Part shown: positions 1 to 8,801 of the stretch, one piece after another
Position numbering within the stretch: position 1 is the stretch's first letter
Layout: every line of letters starts with the position of its first letter
Assembly (NCBI GenBank): GCA_009777815.1
Contig: WRLB01000016.1
Location: 1 to 32,362 of the forward strand
Direction: 5' to 3'
Length of the DNA: 32,362 nt
DNA from: Bacteroidota bacterium
GTDB lineage: Bacteria; Bacteroidota; Ignavibacteria; Kapaibacteriales; UBA2268
Program-made: the position numbers and the translations under genes
The notes under the pieces: generated by a model
What the model was told of the DNA's origin: nothing
What the model saw: the letters and a program-made list of their open reading frames with translations, nothing else
Database searches by the model: none

Positions 1-9
1 CATATAAAA

Positions 10-36
10 AAACCTACTGCCAAAGGCAGTAGGTTT
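10..36 (-). terminator. Rho-independent terminator after secF
   Basis: Twelve-base-pair perfect stem (AAACCTACTGCC / GGCAGTAGGTTT) with a 3-nt loop. Read on the minus strand it is followed by a run of T. It lies 20 bases past the secF stop, so it most likely ends the secD-secF transcript. Confidence 0.9.
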
Positions 37-55
37 ATAATTGTAAAATAATATT

Positions 56-994
56 TTACGCTTTTTTTAATGAGGGTTTTTTCGCCTTTCTATCTTGGAA
101 CCAAATCACAAAGGAACTCGAAATGTATATAGAAGAATATACTCCGAACACCGTTCCAAGCGTCATAATTAAAGCAAATGGAAGTAACACAGGACCACCA
201 AATATAATCAACGTTATTAACACTAATAGCACCGTTGTTACAGTTATAACTGTTCTGCTTAGTGTTTCGTTTATTGATATATTAGCAATGTTAATGAATT
301 CCTTGCCTTTCATTAGACCTACATTTTCTCTAATACGGTCGAATATAATCACCGTATTGTTGATAGAATAACCAATAACTGTGAGCATCGCCGCCAGAAA
401 TGTTTGATTTATTTCTAATGTTACAAGTCCCGATTTGTGCAAAACAAGTGCGACAGTAAATGTCACCACAATATCGTGCAAAAGTGCAAAAACTGCACCA
501 AGACCATAAACAAACTCAAACCTAAATGCAATATAAATTAGCATCAATACAAATGCTATAATCATTGCTAATATTGCTTGATTTCTTAACTCTGCTCCAA
601 TTTTAGCACCAATCTCATCTACTTTTAATAAAGTCATCTCGGATTCAGGAGTGGCGTTATTGATAGCATCTGCAATAACTTTGGTTGCGTTTACTATATC
701 GGCTGTTGATTCAGAAGATTTTTTTACTCTGATAATATATTGGTTTTCGGCTCCGAAAGATTTAATTTCAGAACCTTGGATGCCAATTTCACTTACAGCA
801 GAACGGATTCGTTCTGTATTAATTGGCTGTTCAAACTTTACTGCTAACTCTATGCCGCCTTCGAAATCTATACCATAGTCCAAGCCCAAAAAAGCGGTCA
901 ACAGGATACCACCTGAAATAATTATTACAGATAAAGTTAAAAATATTTTTCTTTTTGATACAAAATCAAAATTGGTTTTATGGAATATTTGCAT
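56..994 (-). CDS. secF: Protein translocase subunit SecF
   Basis: SecF is the smaller partner of the SecDF complex. It is an inner-membrane, proton-driven accessory that helps pull proteins through SecYEG. The 312 residues show one N-terminal membrane segment (about 16-38), then the conserved GLDYGIDFEGG motif (37-47), a short periplasmic domain, and a C-terminal block of membrane segments with the RND-like signature around GYSINNTVIIFDRIRE. Length is normal for SecF. The ATG overlaps the secD stop by one base (TAATG), and a GGAGG inside the last secD codons serves as its ribosome binding site, so the two are translationally coupled. A strong terminator follows. Confidence 0.97.
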   Translation of the reverse strand: MQIFHKTNFDFVSKRKIFLTLSVIIISGGILLTAFLGLDYGIDFEGGIELAVKFEQPINTERIRSAVSEIGIQGSEIKSFGAENQYIIRVKKSSESTADIVNATKVIADAINNATPESEMTLLKVDEIGAKIGAELRNQAILAMIIAFVLMLIYIAFRFEFVYGLGAVFALLHDIVVTFTVALVLHKSGLVTLEINQTFLAAMLTVIGYSINNTVIIFDRIRENVGLMKGKEFINIANISINETLSRTVITVTTVLLVLITLIIFGGPVLLPFALIMTLGTVFGVYSSIYISSSFVIWFQDRKAKKPSLKKA

Positions 995-3138
995 TATTTT
1001 TTACCTCCGGCTGTTATTGGTTTATATTTTTGTGATTCGCCGAAACTCATCGTTCCGCGGCGTGATATATAGAGTTCTATTATTGATTTTGTAACAATTA
1101 TAGCGGTAAATAATGTTCCTATAATACCGATTATTAGTGTTAATGCGAAGCCCTGTATCGGACCACTACCTAAATAATAAAGAACTACAGCCGCTAAAAA
1201 TGTTGTAATGTTAGAATCTAATATCGCGCTCATTGCTTTAGCGAATCCTTCGTCTATTGCTGCTCTTGTGGTTCTACCTTTTAGTAACTCTTCCCTGATA
1301 CGTTCAAATATCAGGACATTGGCATCGACCGCCATACCCATAGTTAAAATAATACCTGCGATACCAGGCAAAGTAAGTGTGCCACCGAGTGCAGCAAGAA
1401 CAGCCAATATTAACATTACATTTATTATAACTGCTGTATCAGCAATTCCGCCTGCTCCTCTATAATACATTAACATAAATAAAATTACTAAAAGTGCTGC
1501 TCCAATAGTTGCTTGAAGACCATTCCTAATAGAATCTTCACCAAGCGAAGGACCAACAACACGTTCTTCTATAATTGAAACAGCAGTTTTCAAAGCACCT
1601 GATTTTAGAACTATTTCAAGTAAGTGTGCTTCTTCGGTATTTGCCATACCTGATATTTGCGAATTACCGCCCGTAATTTTTGCTTGAACGACAGGAGCAG
1701 AATATACTCTATCATCTAATACGATAGCAATTCTTTTTTTCAAATTAGCACCTGTAATTCTTGCCCAACTTTCAGCACCATCAGAGTTCATTTGCATAGA
1801 TACAACGGGTGCATTAGATGTCGGGTCAAATGTTGCACGAGCATCTGTAATTACTTCCCCCGTTAGTTCAGGGTCTTTTTTCAAAACATAAAAATCATAA
1901 ATTTCTACATTTTGTTTTAGTGCATTTCTATCAGGTTTTGCGTCAATACTAATAGATAAATCTATAGGCAAGAAGTTTTTAATATCAACTCTATTTAATA
2001 TAGCATTAAACTTATCTATTGATTCTTTTGGTATTCGGAACATATATTCGCCATCAGGTATTTCGTTCAAATAAGCAAATTGCTGAACTTGGCGATTTTC
2101 ATCAGTTCCATAATAATAGTATGTTAGAAACAAAGTAGTAAAAGGATGGTCTTCCCTATAACGCTTGCCTGCTTCTTCATCCGACAATCCTGAATATGGA
2201 TTGTTTGGGTCTTTTTCTGCTGTATCAACATCCGAAGTAGCAGTATCATCATTAGCAACATTAGCATTGCTTGCAGTATCTGTTGATGGTGGTTCTACTT
2301 GTTCGGTGCTGTTTTCAGCGACCATAGTCGTGTCGGTTGCGGTAGTATCTTCTTCAATTACCTCTATACCTTTTTTCTTTTTTTCGAGGTCGCTAAGATA
2401 CTTATCAATTTTAGCGAATGTCTTCACAATAGTTTCATTGTTGCGAACAAGATTGAACTCTAATCTTGCAGTAGTTTGCAACAGTGCCATCATTTCATCT
2501 CTATTTTGGACACCGGGTAACTCAAGCACTATACGTCTTGATCCGCTTTTATTGATATTTGGTTCGCTTACGCCGTATTGGTCAATACGTCTGCGAATTA
2601 CTTCTTGTGCTTGGTCAATTGCTTGTTCAGAGTTCTTTTTTAATTTTTCGATAATAGCAACAGAGTCGTCTTGATAATTTGCTGTTTCGAAATAATTCAA
2701 TAGATTTTTGCCTCTTGGATTAGCAATTTCTTTAAAGTTTTTTAAGAATATGTCAAGCACTGCTTCTTCTGAAATTTTTTGGTCTTCGAGTGTTTTGTTT
2801 ATAACTTCGTTAAATATATCGTCAATGGATTCGGGCTCAGCCGACTCTTGAATCAATTTAACTATATCTACTTCCATAGTGACATACATACCGCCACGCA
2901 AGTCAAGACCTAATTTCAGACGGTTCTTTTTAGCATCTGCTAAATCTTTACCGTATTGTTTGTAAAACTCGTCCATTATAGCAAGAGAATCTTCAGTGTT
3001 TCCTGTTTCACTTGCTAGCTTTTTTGCGGCGTTTTCTAATTCTTCTAAATTACTTGCGGTCATAGTAGGGTATAGAAGAATTATTGCAGCCGCAATAGGC
3101 AGGACGATTATTAGAATTTTTCCAAGGTATTTTTTCAA
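994..3138 (-). CDS. secD: Protein translocase subunit SecD
   Basis: SecD is the larger subunit of the SecDF export motor in the inner membrane. The 714 residues contain an N-terminal membrane helix (about 7-25), the D1 signature LGLDLRGGMYV (76-86), the RRRIDQYGVSEPNI block near 182-195, a large periplasmic domain, and a C-terminal set of membrane helices with GMAVDANVLIFERIREE. An acidic, Thr/Ser/Asp-rich low-complexity stretch (about 259-317) is inserted in the periplasmic part and looks like a lineage-specific linker. The start codon is TTG, preceded by a clear CTGGAGG with 5-base spacing; no ATG lies nearby. A TATTTTTG promoter element lies about 95 bases upstream. Confidence 0.97.
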   Translation of the reverse strand: MKKYLGKILIIVLPIAAAIILLYPTMTASNLEELENAAKKLASETGNTEDSLAIMDEFYKQYGKDLADAKKNRLKLGLDLRGGMYVTMEVDIVKLIQESAEPESIDDIFNEVINKTLEDQKISEEAVLDIFLKNFKEIANPRGKNLLNYFETANYQDDSVAIIEKLKKNSEQAIDQAQEVIRRRIDQYGVSEPNINKSGSRRIVLELPGVQNRDEMMALLQTTARLEFNLVRNNETIVKTFAKIDKYLSDLEKKKKGIEVIEEDTTATDTTMVAENSTEQVEPPSTDTASNANVANDDTATSDVDTAEKDPNNPYSGLSDEEAGKRYREDHPFTTLFLTYYYYGTDENRQVQQFAYLNEIPDGEYMFRIPKESIDKFNAILNRVDIKNFLPIDLSISIDAKPDRNALKQNVEIYDFYVLKKDPELTGEVITDARATFDPTSNAPVVSMQMNSDGAESWARITGANLKKRIAIVLDDRVYSAPVVQAKITGGNSQISGMANTEEAHLLEIVLKSGALKTAVSIIEERVVGPSLGEDSIRNGLQATIGAALLVILFMLMYYRGAGGIADTAVIINVMLILAVLAALGGTLTLPGIAGIILTMGMAVDANVLIFERIREELLKGRTTRAAIDEGFAKAMSAILDSNITTFLAAVVLYYLGSGPIQGFALTLIIGIIGTLFTAIIVTKSIIELYISRRGTMSFGESQKYKPITAGGKK

Positions 3139-3232
3139 AAAATCCTCCAGTTTATATTATTAATCATTATCTTATATTGGTTCATTGCTACAAATTTGTT
3201 ATATATTTTGCTATTTAATTTTATTTAAACTT

Positions 3233-3240
3233 CAAAAATA
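3233..3240 (-). promoter_or_regulatory. Bacteroidota-type -7 element for secDF
   Basis: TATTTTTG on the minus strand, matching TAnnTTTG, about 95 bases before the secD TTG. It implies a 5' UTR of roughly 85-90 bases. No clear -33 TTTG is seen. Confidence 0.5.
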
Positions 3241-3340
3241 CACTTTTTTTTATAAAAAAAATTAAATAAATAATTGATGACCAATAAAAAATAAAATTTT
3301 ATGCATTCCTGCTATGCCGAACTTATTTTGCACATATAAA

Positions 3341-4159
3341 CTACATTTGTGAGCAATCAGAGTATTTAACTAATTGATGTTTTGGGAATTCTTTTTTCAA
3401 TCTCCTAAAAGTTTTATTTGCTTTACTTTTTTCACCTTTTATGCAATAGATTTGACCTAATTTGTGTAATATTAAAGGAGCAATATTCCTATTTAATTTA
3501 ACTTTAGATAAACGTTCAAAAACAATAGCTGCCTCGTCCAGATTGTCATTAAAAAAACAGCAATCACCATAATGATAAAGTGCTTTCTGCTGCAATGAAT
3601 CATTAAACTCAAACTGGTTAGAATACATTAAAAAATTAGCACAATCAAATATTTCCATTCTCTCGTATTTAAGAACATCTAAATCAAAGGACTTAATAAG
3701 TTTTTCGAAGTATTCTATATTTTTTGTTGTCCCAAAACCTGCAACTACATTAGTAATAATTTCAGTGGTATCGTCTTCCATTTTAATAATATAGTATGTA
3801 GTATCTATAAATCTGTCTGATTCTAAAGTTATATCTTTTAATTTTGTTTCTGCAGATAAATATGGATTTTTGTTATTGTTCGCATTATTTTTAGAAGTTC
3901 TATTTTGTGCTGTTCGTCTCCGAATAGCGGATTCTGCTAATCGTGTCACATTTGCGTTATATTCTTTTAATGCTAACTCTTCGGCACTATTAGTTTCTTT
4001 TTTTGATTTTTGTGCTGTTCGTGAACTAATTTGCTCGCGTTTGTTTTGTGTAGTTTCTTTATTTTTTTGCTTGTTCGTTGGCATACAAGAACAGAAAAAA
4101 ACAAAACAACTAATGAATATAAGTAAATAACTATTTTTCATATATTTCCAAAACTTCAT
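3341..4159 (-). CDS. Probable lipoprotein with C-terminal TPR-like repeats
   Basis: The specific function is not recognised. The N terminus is a hydrophobic signal (about 7-25) ending in FFCSC, with a Cys after Ser that could be lipidated, so an envelope lipoprotein is likely. Residues about 28-110 are polar, rich in Lys, Asn and Thr, and probably disordered. The C-terminal 80 residues contain two helix pairs of TPR type (ALYHYGDCCFFNDNLDEAAIVFERL and LILHKLGQIYCIKGEKSKANKTFRRL), as in periplasmic assembly or cell-wall scaffolding lipoproteins. Two in-frame ATGs lie at codons 1 and 7 with no convincing Shine-Dalgarno for either. The gene stands alone between secD and kamA. Confidence 0.7.
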   Translation of the reverse strand: MKFWKYMKNSYLLIFISCFVFFCSCMPTNKQKNKETTQNKREQISSRTAQKSKKETNSAEELALKEYNANVTRLAESAIRRRTAQNRTSKNNANNNKNPYLSAETKLKDITLESDRFIDTTYYIIKMEDDTTEIITNVVAGFGTTKNIEYFEKLIKSFDLDVLKYERMEIFDCANFLMYSNQFEFNDSLQQKALYHYGDCCFFNDNLDEAAIVFERLSKVKLNRNIAPLILHKLGQIYCIKGEKSKANKTFRRLKKEFPKHQLVKYSDCSQM

Positions 4160-4301
4160 TTATATAAAGTATATACTTAATAATCGGCAGAATCTACATT
4201 TTCTTTAAAACACGTTGTGCATTAAAAAATTATCTTTATTTTGTTCCTACGCTATTTTACTGGCGTGCCGTTCTAAATTAGTTGCTATTTAGAAAAGTTT
4301 T

Positions 4302-5540
4302 TTACTTTTTAAATCTTTTTTTTCTGATAAGGTTTTCGGGTTCTAATGAAGTTGTATCGCCATGCAATAATGAAGCAACGCCATTGTATTTATTGCAATC
4401 ATCACACATACATTCATTAACATAATTTGTCGGTTGAGTGTATGCAGTTATGACACCTTCAAAATTCCGCAAAACAACTTTATCAGGACTTTGCGAAATT
4501 AAATATTGTGGCATAACAGGTATTTTGCCACCGCCACCTGGTGCATCAACAACAAAAGTAGGAACAGCAAATCCCGATGTATGTCCTCGCAAATATTCTA
4601 TAATTTCTATACCTTTTGACACAGGAGTTCTAAAATGTTCTAATCCCATAGATAAATCGCATTGATATATATAATAAGGACGAACGCGTATTTTAAGCAA
4701 CTCGTGAACCAAGTTTTTCATTAAATTAGGACAATCATTTATACCACGCAAAAGAACAGATTGATTGCCAAGATTTATCCCCGCATTAGCAAGTTTTTCG
4801 CAGGCAAGTTTGGATTCAGGAGTAATTTCATCAGAATGATTAAAGTGTGTATTAAGCCAAATTGGATGATATTTTTTCAACATATTACACAAATCTTCTG
4901 TAATTCTTTGCGGACAAACAACAGGAGTGCGTGTTCCAATTCTAATAACTTCTATATGCGAAATATCTGTTAATTTTGCAATTATTGATTCTAATTTTTT
5001 ATCACTTATAAGTAAAGCATCGCCGCCCGATAGCACAACATCTCTAATAGTAGGTGTATTTTTAATATATTCTATTGCATCATCTATTTTTTTGCTTGGC
5101 GATTCTGCATCGTGTTGTCCTGCAAATCGTCTGCGAGTGCAATGCCGACAATACATAGCACATTGGTCAGTAATAAGAAATAAAACTCTATCAGGATACC
5201 TATGAGTAAGCCCGGGAGTAGGCGAATCTTCATCTTCGTGCAAAGGGTCAAGCAAGTCAGCAGACGCATTATGCAATTCTGCGATAGTTGGAATTGCTTG
5301 CTTGCGAATAGGACAATTTATATTTTCTAAATCAATTTTGCTTAAATAGTATGGCGTAATCGCCATTCGCAGTGTTTTTAGTGATTGCTTGATGCCTTCT
5401 TCTTCTTCGGAAGTGATATTTATACATTTTTTTAGTGCATCAAGTGTTTCAATCCTATTTGCTACTTGCCATTTCCAGTCGTTCCATTGCTCGTCTAAAA
5501 CGTCAGGAAACATTATTTTTCTATTATCTTTTGCGTTCAT
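4302..5540 (-). CDS. kamA: L-lysine 2,3-aminomutase (radical SAM, PLP)
   Basis: KamA converts L-lysine to L-beta-lysine using a 4Fe-4S cluster, S-adenosylmethionine and PLP; it serves lysine fermentation or beta-lysine/osmolyte synthesis. The radical SAM triad CAMYCRHC is at about 127-134, the SAM-binding SGGDALL at about 171-177, and the PLP lysine in APGGGGK at about 339. Two aspartates that bind the lysine side-chain amine in clostridial KamA are present in YQCDLS (about 295) and VVDAPG (about 332), which favours lysine over glutamate 2,3-aminomutase. The 412-residue length matches the clostridial enzyme. No other lysine-fermentation gene is adjacent. Confidence 0.95.
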   Translation of the reverse strand: MNAKDNRKIMFPDVLDEQWNDWKWQVANRIETLDALKKCINITSEEEEGIKQSLKTLRMAITPYYLSKIDLENINCPIRKQAIPTIAELHNASADLLDPLHEDEDSPTPGLTHRYPDRVLFLITDQCAMYCRHCTRRRFAGQHDAESPSKKIDDAIEYIKNTPTIRDVVLSGGDALLISDKKLESIIAKLTDISHIEVIRIGTRTPVVCPQRITEDLCNMLKKYHPIWLNTHFNHSDEITPESKLACEKLANAGINLGNQSVLLRGINDCPNLMKNLVHELLKIRVRPYYIYQCDLSMGLEHFRTPVSKGIEIIEYLRGHTSGFAVPTFVVDAPGGGGKIPVMPQYLISQSPDKVVLRNFEGVITAYTQPTNYVNECMCDDCNKYNGVASLLHGDTTSLEPENLIRKKRFKK

Positions 5541-5565
5541 ACATTACATTGTTTTAATCATTATG

Positions 5566-5573
5566 CAAAAATA
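5566..5573 (-). promoter_or_regulatory. -7 promoter element for kamA
   Basis: TATTTTTG on the minus strand, 25 bases before the kamA ATG. It matches TAnnTTTG and predicts a short leader. Confidence 0.5.
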
Positions 5574-5641
5574 AGAAATCTTTTCGAATTTTATATACTC
5601 ATAACTTACTCATATTTACCAATTTGCTAACACCAATATCC

Positions 5642-5710
5642 GTTATGCTGTTTTTATTTCTGCATCCCCTAATTTAAGTAAGGAGATGCAAAAATAAATT
5701 CAGTATGACA
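5642..5710. repeat. Degenerate dispersed inverted-repeat element
   Basis: Two imperfect arms, TTATGCTG...TGCATCCCC and GGAGATGC...TTCAGTATGACA, face each other across a short AT spacer. This is a worn copy of the family seen clearly at 26932-27097. It lies in the kamA/radical SAM divergent gap. Confidence 0.6.
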
Positions 5711-5772
5711 GCGTTAGAAGTAACCTATAACTTATATTCAAAAAAACATTATTTTTAACCTACTTTTACAAA

Positions 5773-6597
5773 ATGAATAACTATAATACTATACTAAAAA
5801 ATAATTATATATTTGGTCCAATAAAAAGTAGACGTTTGGGAGTTTCGCTTGGTATTAATGTTCTGCCGATTGAGAAAAAAATATGCACTTTTAATTGTAT
5901 TTATTGCGAATGCGGTTGGAATAATAATGATGTATGTAATGCTGTTCCGCACGAACTAATATCATATCCAAAACACGAAATCATAATAGCAGAATTAGAG
6001 CAAAATCTTATAAAAATTAATAATACTACTAAAATAGATAGTATTACTTTTTCAGGTAATGGCGAGCCGACACTTCATCCATTATTTCCTGCTATTATAT
6101 ATGATACAATAGAACTTCGTAACAAATATCTTCCAAACACAAATATTTCTGTTTTATCTAATTCTACTAATCTTTCTAATGATGCTGTGGTAAATGCTTT
6201 GAAAAAGATTGATAACGCAATACTAAAACTTGATTCAGCAAATATAAATACTTTTGAAAATATTAATTTGTATAACATTAATAACAAAAAATTAGATGGG
6301 ACAACTAAAATTTCAATAGAAAAAATAATTGATGGTATGAAAAAATTTGATGGCAATTTTATATTTCAAATAATGTTTTTAAGAGGGAAAATAAATGGTC
6401 AAATTATAGATAATACAACAGAAATAGAAATAAATGGACTAATAAATGCAATAAAAAAAACTAATCCTAAACAAATAATGATATATCCAATAGACAGAAT
6501 TACTCCTGCAGATAATTTAACAAAATTAGATGCCCACGAGATGCAAAAAATAGCAAATATAATAAGAAATGCAGGTTTTAATGTATTGTGTGTATAA
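5773..6597 (+). CDS. Radical SAM protein, COG0731-like
   Basis: A radical SAM enzyme of unknown substrate. The opening FGPIKSRRLGVSLGINVLP followed by CTFNCIYCECGW (cluster cysteines at 38, 42 and 45) is characteristic of the COG0731 family, a small group related to the wyosine-forming TYW1 domain. SGNGEPTLHP near 94-103 is the SAM-binding GGE-like motif of these proteins. The 274-residue length is typical for a single-domain member. Its 3' end converges on meaB with 16 bases between stops. The upstream TATTTTTA at about 5751 is one base off the usual promoter octamer. The family assignment is firm; the reaction is not known. Confidence 0.85.
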   Translation: MNNYNTILKNNYIFGPIKSRRLGVSLGINVLPIEKKICTFNCIYCECGWNNNDVCNAVPHELISYPKHEIIIAELEQNLIKINNTTKIDSITFSGNGEPTLHPLFPAIIYDTIELRNKYLPNTNISVLSNSTNLSNDAVVNALKKIDNAILKLDSANINTFENINLYNINNKKLDGTTKISIEKIIDGMKKFDGNFIFQIMFLRGKINGQIIDNTTEIEINGLINAIKKTNPKQIMIYPIDRITPADNLTKLDAHEMQKIANIIRNAGFNVLCV

Positions 6598-6613
6598 GTA
6601 AATTAACATCTCC

Positions 6614-7726
6614 CTATTTTTCAAAATAACTACCCAATAGCAAAGATACAGCATTTGTTGGCGTAATTGCACCCGATAAAACATCTTTATTAACAGAAGG
6701 CAATATCTTTTCAATTGCATCATTATTATAAAATCTATGCAATAATTCTTCTTCTACCATTGATTTCACCCAATATAAAACCTGCTCGCGCCGTCTTTTA
6801 TCAAATGCTCCATTTTGTTTAGTTAAATCTGTAAAATAATTTATATCCGTCCAAATATCAGCGATACCTTTATTTTCAAGGGCAGAAAATGTTTTAACAA
6901 TAGTATTCCAACCTTCAGTGCTTCTGCTTAACATTCCTACTGCTTGACTATATGCTGATTTAGTAAGATTTGCGTATTGAATATTATCGCCGTCTGCTTT
7001 ATTAATTGCAATCATATCAGATATTTCTACAACACCTTTTTTAATGCCTTGCAACTCATCACCTGAACCAGGAATTAGCACCAATAAAAAGAAATCAACC
7101 ATAGAACGAACAGTTATCTCGCTTTGTCCTACTCCAACTGTTTCAATTAAAATAACATCATATCCTGCTGCTTCACACGCAAGTATTGTTTCGCGTGTCT
7201 TACGAGCAACTCCACCGAGAGTTCCCGCAGAAGGCGAAGGACGAATGTATGCGTTTTTTTCTCTACTTAATAATTCCATTCGCGTTTTATCACCAAGTAT
7301 AGAACCTTTTGTTAGTGTTGAACTCGGGTCTATTGCCAACACTGCAACCTTTAATCCTTGTTTGCATAGATAACATCCTAATGCTTCTATTGCTGTTGAT
7401 TTTCCTGCACCGGGAGGTCCTGATATACCTATTCTTATTGACTTTCCCGTATGTTGTAATATTTTTTTTAATACATCTTGTGCTTCTTCAATATATTGTG
7501 GCGCGTTGCTTTCTATTAGTGTTATTGCTTTTGAAAGTATTGTTAAATCTTTGTTCAAAATACCTTCAACATATTCGTTGGCGGTTAGTTTTTTTCTTTT
7601 TACTATTTGCAAAACAGGTGAGACCTGCATACCAACTTCAGCACCTGCGGGCATAATAGAAGTAGTAAATTCGTGTCCTGCATCTTTTGGCACCCATTCG
7701 GGTCTATTTACATTTTGTTTTAGCAT
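6614..7726 (-). CDS. meaB: MeaB-type GTPase, methylmalonyl-CoA mutase chaperone
   Basis: MeaB/ArgK GTPases protect and reload the cobalamin cofactor of methylmalonyl-CoA mutase. The P-loop GPPGAGKS is at 103-110, the switch region LIETVGVGQSE follows, and MIAINKADGDN supplies the guanine-specificity NKxD motif. I start at the ATG at 7726 (370 aa). The ORF track's TTG at 7747 lies inside the probable promoter octamer TATATTTG (7745-7752), so it would not be transcribed as a start codon. About 35-50 polar residues precede the usual MeaB core, a modest N-terminal extension. Mutase genes are not in the window. Confidence 0.95.
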   Translation of the reverse strand: MLKQNVNRPEWVPKDAGHEFTTSIMPAGAEVGMQVSPVLQIVKRKKLTANEYVEGILNKDLTILSKAITLIESNAPQYIEEAQDVLKKILQHTGKSIRIGISGPPGAGKSTAIEALGCYLCKQGLKVAVLAIDPSSTLTKGSILGDKTRMELLSREKNAYIRPSPSAGTLGGVARKTRETILACEAAGYDVILIETVGVGQSEITVRSMVDFFLLVLIPGSGDELQGIKKGVVEISDMIAINKADGDNIQYANLTKSAYSQAVGMLSRSTEGWNTIVKTFSALENKGIADIWTDINYFTDLTKQNGAFDKRRREQVLYWVKSMVEEELLHRFYNNDAIEKILPSVNKDVLSGAITPTNAVSLLLGSYFEK

Positions 7727-7744
7727 ATTATCATTATTATAACA

Positions 7745-7752
7745 CAAATATA
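7745..7752 (-). promoter_or_regulatory. -7 promoter element for meaB
   Basis: TATATTTG on the minus strand, 18 bases before the meaB ATG at 7726. Its position excludes the TTG start of the longer ORF. Confidence 0.5.
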
Positions 7753-7768
7753 CTAAATAAAAATTATT

Positions 7769-7924
7769 CTATTCTAACTCAATTTCAATTTTTTCAATTT
7801 TATTCAACTTTTCTAAAATACTTTTCTTTATTTGTTCTATTTTGCGATATTTTTCGGCAATTTGTTGTTGTAAGTATAAGTCAAATTCACCTGCAGAATT
7901 AATGGGAATAGGAATTTTAATATT
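7769..7924 (-). pseudogene. C-terminal remnant of a type I restriction S subunit or N6 methylase
   Basis: An open stretch of about 51 codons without an ATG, running from a stop at 7925-7927 to a TAG at 7769-7771. The translation reads NIKIPIPINSAGEFDLYLQQ, then a Lys/Glu-rich helix (IAEKYRKIEQIKKSILEKLNKIEKIEIELE). The IKIPxP turn followed by GEFDL and a long coiled helix is what HsdS-type specificity subunits, or fused N6 methylase/S proteins, look like at their C terminus. The rest of the gene is absent, so this is probably a decayed restriction-modification locus. It occupies most of the 360-base gap between meaB and the PAP2 gene. Confidence 0.55.
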
Positions 7925-8065
7925 TTAAGTTATAATCTGACATTTTATTTAAGATATTTCGCAAGTAATGTCATTACAAAGTGCCCTCGTAAAAATAATT
8001 GAAGAACTTAGTCCATTAGCAATTATAAAAGTATAGTTGTTTTTTAATGCATTTATGAAAAAACG

Positions 8066-8073
8066 TATATTTG
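8066..8073 (+). promoter_or_regulatory. -7 promoter element for the PAP2 phosphatase
   Basis: TATATTTG, 37 bases before the ATG at 8111, matching TAnnTTTG. Confidence 0.5.
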
Positions 8074-8110
8074 TGTTTGTTTATAAATTATTTTTTTATA
8101 TTTTAATGTT

Positions 8111-8692
8111 ATGATTGAAGAAATATTACAAATAGATAGAAATTTATTCTATTTCATAAATATAAACCTTTCTAATCCAATAACAGAAATAATAATGCCA
8201 ATTCTAACACACATAATATTTTGGATTCCAATTTTTGGCATTTTTTGTTTATTTCAGATTTGGAATGCTTTTAAGTATAAGCAATACCGTGGGCTGTTTT
8301 GTATATTAGGTGTATTAGTAAGTATAGTAATTTGTGACCAAATTTCCTCTGCATTAATAAAAGAATTAGTATCCAGACCACGACCATGTCACACATTAAC
8401 AGATATTAATTTGTTTGTAAATTGTGGAGCAGGAAAATCTTTTCCATCTTCACATGCAGCAAACTCTATGGTTGCTGTAATTATAATTTTATTACATTAT
8501 AGGAAGCATAAGTATTGGTTGCTGTTGTTATCGTTATTAGTAGGTGTTTCACGAATATTTGTGGGGGTTCATTACCCTTTGGATGTGCTATGTGGCTGGC
8601 TATTAGGGATAGGGATAGGTTTTAGTGTTTATTTTTTTATGGGGTATTTAAACCGTGTTTATAAAAAACGAAAATCCGATAGTAAAAATTGA
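8111..8692 (+). CDS. PAP2-family lipid phosphatase
   Basis: A membrane phosphatase of the type 2 phosphatidic acid phosphatase family. All three catalytic motifs are present: KELVSRPRP (K84, R89, P90), FPSSH (111-115) and SRIFVGVHYPLD (S147, R148, H154, D158). About five or six hydrophobic helices surround them; the length of 193 is standard. Likely substrates are undecaprenyl diphosphate (BcrC-like, recycling the cell-wall lipid carrier) or lipid A phosphates; the sequence does not decide between them. It lies upstream of the cupin and dnaE on the same strand, but a 109-base gap with its own promoter octamer separates them. Confidence 0.9.
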   Translation: MIEEILQIDRNLFYFININLSNPITEIIMPILTHIIFWIPIFGIFCLFQIWNAFKYKQYRGLFCILGVLVSIVICDQISSALIKELVSRPRPCHTLTDINLFVNCGAGKSFPSSHAANSMVAVIIILLHYRKHKYWLLLLSLLVGVSRIFVGVHYPLDVLCGWLLGIGIGFSVYFFMGYLNRVYKKRKSDSKN

Positions 8693-8703
8693 CTAATAAA
8701 AAA

Positions 8704-8725
8704 GGAGATGCTGAACTTGTTTAGG
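8704..8725. repeat. Solo arm of the dispersed inverted-repeat family
   Basis: GGAGATGCTGAACTTGTTTAGG is a single arm of the dispersed element, without a partner arm. Confidence 0.5.
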
Positions 8726-8765
8726 TATTATATTCGTTGTTTATTTAGTTTAATAGAAAAAACCT

Positions 8766-8773
8766 TATTTTTG
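8766..8773 (+). promoter_or_regulatory. -7 promoter element for cupin-dnaE
   Basis: TATTTTTG, 29 bases before the cupin ATG. Because dnaE follows the cupin by 16 bases, this probably drives both. Confidence 0.5.
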
Positions 8774-8801
8774 TAAAAATACAACTAAAAATATTTTAAT
8801 A

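Noticed and set aside
3300-3335. TATGCCGAACTTATTTTGCAC as a further copy of the dispersed element
   Set aside because: Only one poorly matching arm is visible; too short and degenerate to count confidently.
4302-5540. Glutamate 2,3-aminomutase as an alternative to KamA
   Set aside because: Both aspartates that bind the lysine side chain in KamA (QCDLS and VVDAPG) are present.
7727-7747. TTG start for meaB
   Set aside because: The codon lies inside the probable -7 element TATATTTG, so it would be upstream of the transcript.
7968-8036. Small plus-strand ORF MSLQSALVKIIEELSPLAIIKV
   Set aside because: Only 22 codons. It faintly resembles the start of a minimal nucleotidyltransferase, but there is no supporting motif or downstream continuation.
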